This document shows positions 42,645-43,712 of a stretch of 43,712 nt of DNA, in pieces. The stretch is from an uncultured Clostridia bacterium (lineage in GTDB: Bacteria > Bacillota > Clostridia > Oscillospirales > Ruminococcaceae), in NCBI GenBank assembly GCA_944386445.1, contig CALXBD010000144.1:1-43712 (forward strand), in the 5' to 3' direction. The translations under genes and the position numbers were made by a program. How positions within the stretch are numbered: position 1 is the stretch's first letter; every line of letters begins with the position of its first letter. The notes below the pieces were generated by a model. The model was not told the origin of the DNA, searched no databases, and saw only the letters and a list, made by a program, of their open reading frames with translations.

Positions 42645-43295
42645 TTATTCTCTGTCTGAAGTATTGGAAAGTGTTACCGGTGTATCAAAAGACAATGGCT
42701 CCCCAGTCAGGGCGTCAATCGGGCCCTGAGGCTTCAAGGGTTTCCCGAAAATCATTTTCCACAGCACGTGGATCAAAATTGTAAAGCCCAGCAGAAAAAC
42801 TGTAACGCCGGCAGTCCAGCCGAAGAAAATCATTCGCCCCTCTTCCGTTTGGAGGAAAACGACAGCTTTTCCCAGTGCCGCGCTCTTAGAAGTAGCTTTT
42901 CCTAAAAAGCGGCAGGTATCCGCCGAAATCTCCATGGTTGTGCCTTCATTGTCCGCGACGGTATAGGTAATCCCATTAATTGCTTCGATCCGCCGAATCA
43001 ACAAGTGTTCCTCGCCGTCTTCTTCCACATAAAAAGCGACCAGATCCCCTTCCGCCAAATCCGAGAAGGGCATGTGCTTGACCACAACCAATTCATTCTT
43101 GGAAATATCCGGTTCCATCGCATTGCTCTTGTTCAAATGGAAGCTATGCCCGAATAGGTTAAAAGTACCTGTACGGTTTGCATTTCCCACGCCGACACCT
43201 AAAAAGACCATCCCAACAATACAACTCAGGATCAGCAGCAGCAACAGTACGCTTATAATGATCCGAACAACATGTCCGGCTGTGGTGGCTTTCAT
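42645..43295 (-). CDS. Signal-peptidase-I-like (SipW-type) protein lacking catalytic residues
   Basis: 216 residues with an N-terminal membrane segment (about 9-34) and a C-terminal one (about 170-195), the topology of ER/SipW-type signal peptidases of family S26. The conserved GDLVAFY box and the VADNE segment (normally GDN) are present. However, SGSMEP is SNAMEP here: the nucleophile position is Ala59. The general-base position, His in SipW (THRI) or Lys in bacterial enzymes, is Arg101 (IRRI). The protein is therefore probably proteolytically inactive. I chose the ATG at 43295, with AAAGG about 9 nt upstream; the frame extends 45 codons upstream but passes through the promoter. Confidence 0.8.
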   Translation of the reverse strand: MKATTAGHVVRIIISVLLLLLILSCIVGMVFLGVGVGNANRTGTFNLFGHSFHLNKSNAMEPDISKNELVVVKHMPFSDLAEGDLVAFYVEEDGEEHLLIRRIEAINGITYTVADNEGTTMEISADTCRFLGKATSKSAALGKAVVFLQTEEGRMIFFGWTAGVTVFLLGFTILIHVLWKMIFGKPLKPQGPIDALTGEPLSFDTPVTLSNTSDRE

Positions 43296-43341
43296 AATGA
43301 CATCCTTTCCTGCGGCTACCGCAGCGATAATATTTACTTCC

Positions 43342-43370
43342 ATTATATAATAGACTGTGACGAAAATCAA
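43342..43370 (-). promoter_or_regulatory. Sigma-A promoter for the signal-peptidase-like gene
   Basis: TTGATT (43370-43365) and TATAAT (43347-43342), 17 nt apart on the minus strand. A 7-bp inverted repeat covers the -35 hexamer. Confidence 0.7.
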
Positions 43371-43378
43371 GTGATTTT
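43363..43378. repeat. Inverted repeat over the -35 element, possible operator
   Basis: AAAATCA-AG-TGATTTT (43363-43369, 43372-43378) is a perfect 7-bp dyad overlapping the -35 hexamer of the minus-strand promoter. Confidence 0.45.
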
Positions 43379-43394
43379 GTCGAGCAAAAAAACG

Positions 43395-43413
43395 CCTTTT
43401 TTTCAAAAAAAGG
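43395..43413. repeat. Perfect A/T-tract palindrome upstream of the tRNA promoter
   Basis: CC-T7-C-A7-GG, centred at 43404, directly abuts the TTGACA of the tRNA promoter at 43414. It could work as an AT-rich UP-like element or a bent-DNA site. Confidence 0.5.
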
Positions 43414-43442
43414 TTGACAAACGCTGACATCTCGTGTATAAT
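43414..43442 (+). promoter_or_regulatory. Consensus promoter for the tRNA cluster
   Basis: Perfect TTGACA (43414-43419) and TATAAT (43437-43442) hexamers with a 17-nt spacer, 29 nt before tRNA-Asp. Confidence 0.93.
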
Positions 43443-43471
43443 AATACTCGTTCACTAATTCTGAACAAAAT

Positions 43472-43548
43472 GGCCTGCTAGCTCAGTTGGTTAGAGCGCT
43501 AGCCTGTCACGCTAGAGGTCGTGGGTTCGAGCCCCATGCAGGTCGCCA
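43472..43548 (+). tRNA. tRNA-Asp (GTC)
   Basis: 77 nt with encoded CCA. The acceptor stem GGCCTGC/GCAGGTC (one G-U), D arm AGCTCAGTTGGTTAGAGC, anticodon stem CTAGC/GCTAG with loop CTGTCAC (anticodon GTC) and T arm GTGGGTTCGAGCCCCAT are all present. Confidence 0.96.
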
Positions 43549-43554
43549 TTTTAT

Positions 43555-43630
<76 letters not shown>

Positions 43631-43633
43631 TAC

Positions 43634-43709
43634 GCGGACTTAGCTCATCTGGTAGAGCGCCACCTTGCCATGGTGGAGGTAGCGAGTTCGAGCCTCGTAG
43701 TCCGCTCCA
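43634..43709 (+). tRNA. tRNA-Gly (GCC)
   Basis: 76 nt with encoded CCA. Acceptor stem GCGGACT/AGTCCGC is perfect; anticodon stem CCACC/GGTGG with loop TTGCCAT (anticodon GCC); T arm contains AGTTCGAGCCT. It follows tRNA-Phe by 3 nt, and the cluster may continue past the window. Confidence 0.96.
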
Positions 43710-43712
43710 TTA

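Overview
The window looks like a chromosomal segment of a Gram-positive, spore-forming-lineage anaerobe of the Firmicutes (Clostridia, probably Oscillospirales). The support is strong AAGGAGG-type ribosome binding sites, frequent TTG and GTG starts, many 17-nt-spaced TTGACA/TATAAT promoters, spo0A and spoIVB, a PPi-type phosphofructokinase, a ferredoxin-dependent 2-oxoacid oxidoreductase, and clostridial-type sugar ABC transporters with YesM/YesN-type regulators. The species is not identifiable from the sequence alone.

Layout. 61-5036: lepA and a phosphodiesterase on the minus strand, three small uncharacterised plus-strand genes, then patatin-like and NUDIX genes. 5171-8654: the ribosomal and transcription cluster rpmG-secE-nusG-rplK-rplA-rplJ-rplL, with an L10 leader; rpoB does not follow rplL. 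9102-17347: metabolic and small-protein genes (DUF4091 glycosidase-like, GNAT, lipoprotein, Gfo/Idh oxidoreductase, NhaC antiporter, coiled-coil protein, zinc-ribbon membrane protein, ECF sigma with its probable anti-sigma). 17491-20821: a four-subunit 2-oxoacid:ferredoxin oxidoreductase with an upstream P-loop ATPase. 21165-21953: spo0A.

22243-30831 is the most unusual part. A YesN-type regulator, a YesM-type kinase broken in a run of eight G, and two membrane-anchored sugar-binding proteins look like a binding-protein/kinase/regulator sensor. It lies beside the remains of a galactose-type ABC transporter: intact mglC, an mglA that has lost its 5' half, and no mglB. The mglA break abuts a decayed serine-recombinase gene.

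30938-39777: a second carbohydrate operon (LplB- and YtcP-type permeases, solute-binding lipoprotein, hydroxyacid dehydrogenase, TIM-barrel isomerase, SGNH hydrolase) with a divergent membrane-bound AraC-type regulator. 39998-43295: spoIVB, PPi-type phosphofructokinase and a signal-peptidase-like protein lacking its catalytic residues. 43472-43709: tRNA-Asp, tRNA-Phe and tRNA-Gly from one strong promoter.

Main points for follow-up: the Spo0A receiver has Asn at the phosphoacceptor position and Glu at the conserved Lys; the SipW-like protein has Ala for the nucleophile Ser and Arg for the His/Lys base; and the sugar-sensing/mgl locus appears to be decaying or phase-variable. All family assignments come from reading motifs by eye; no database search was run.
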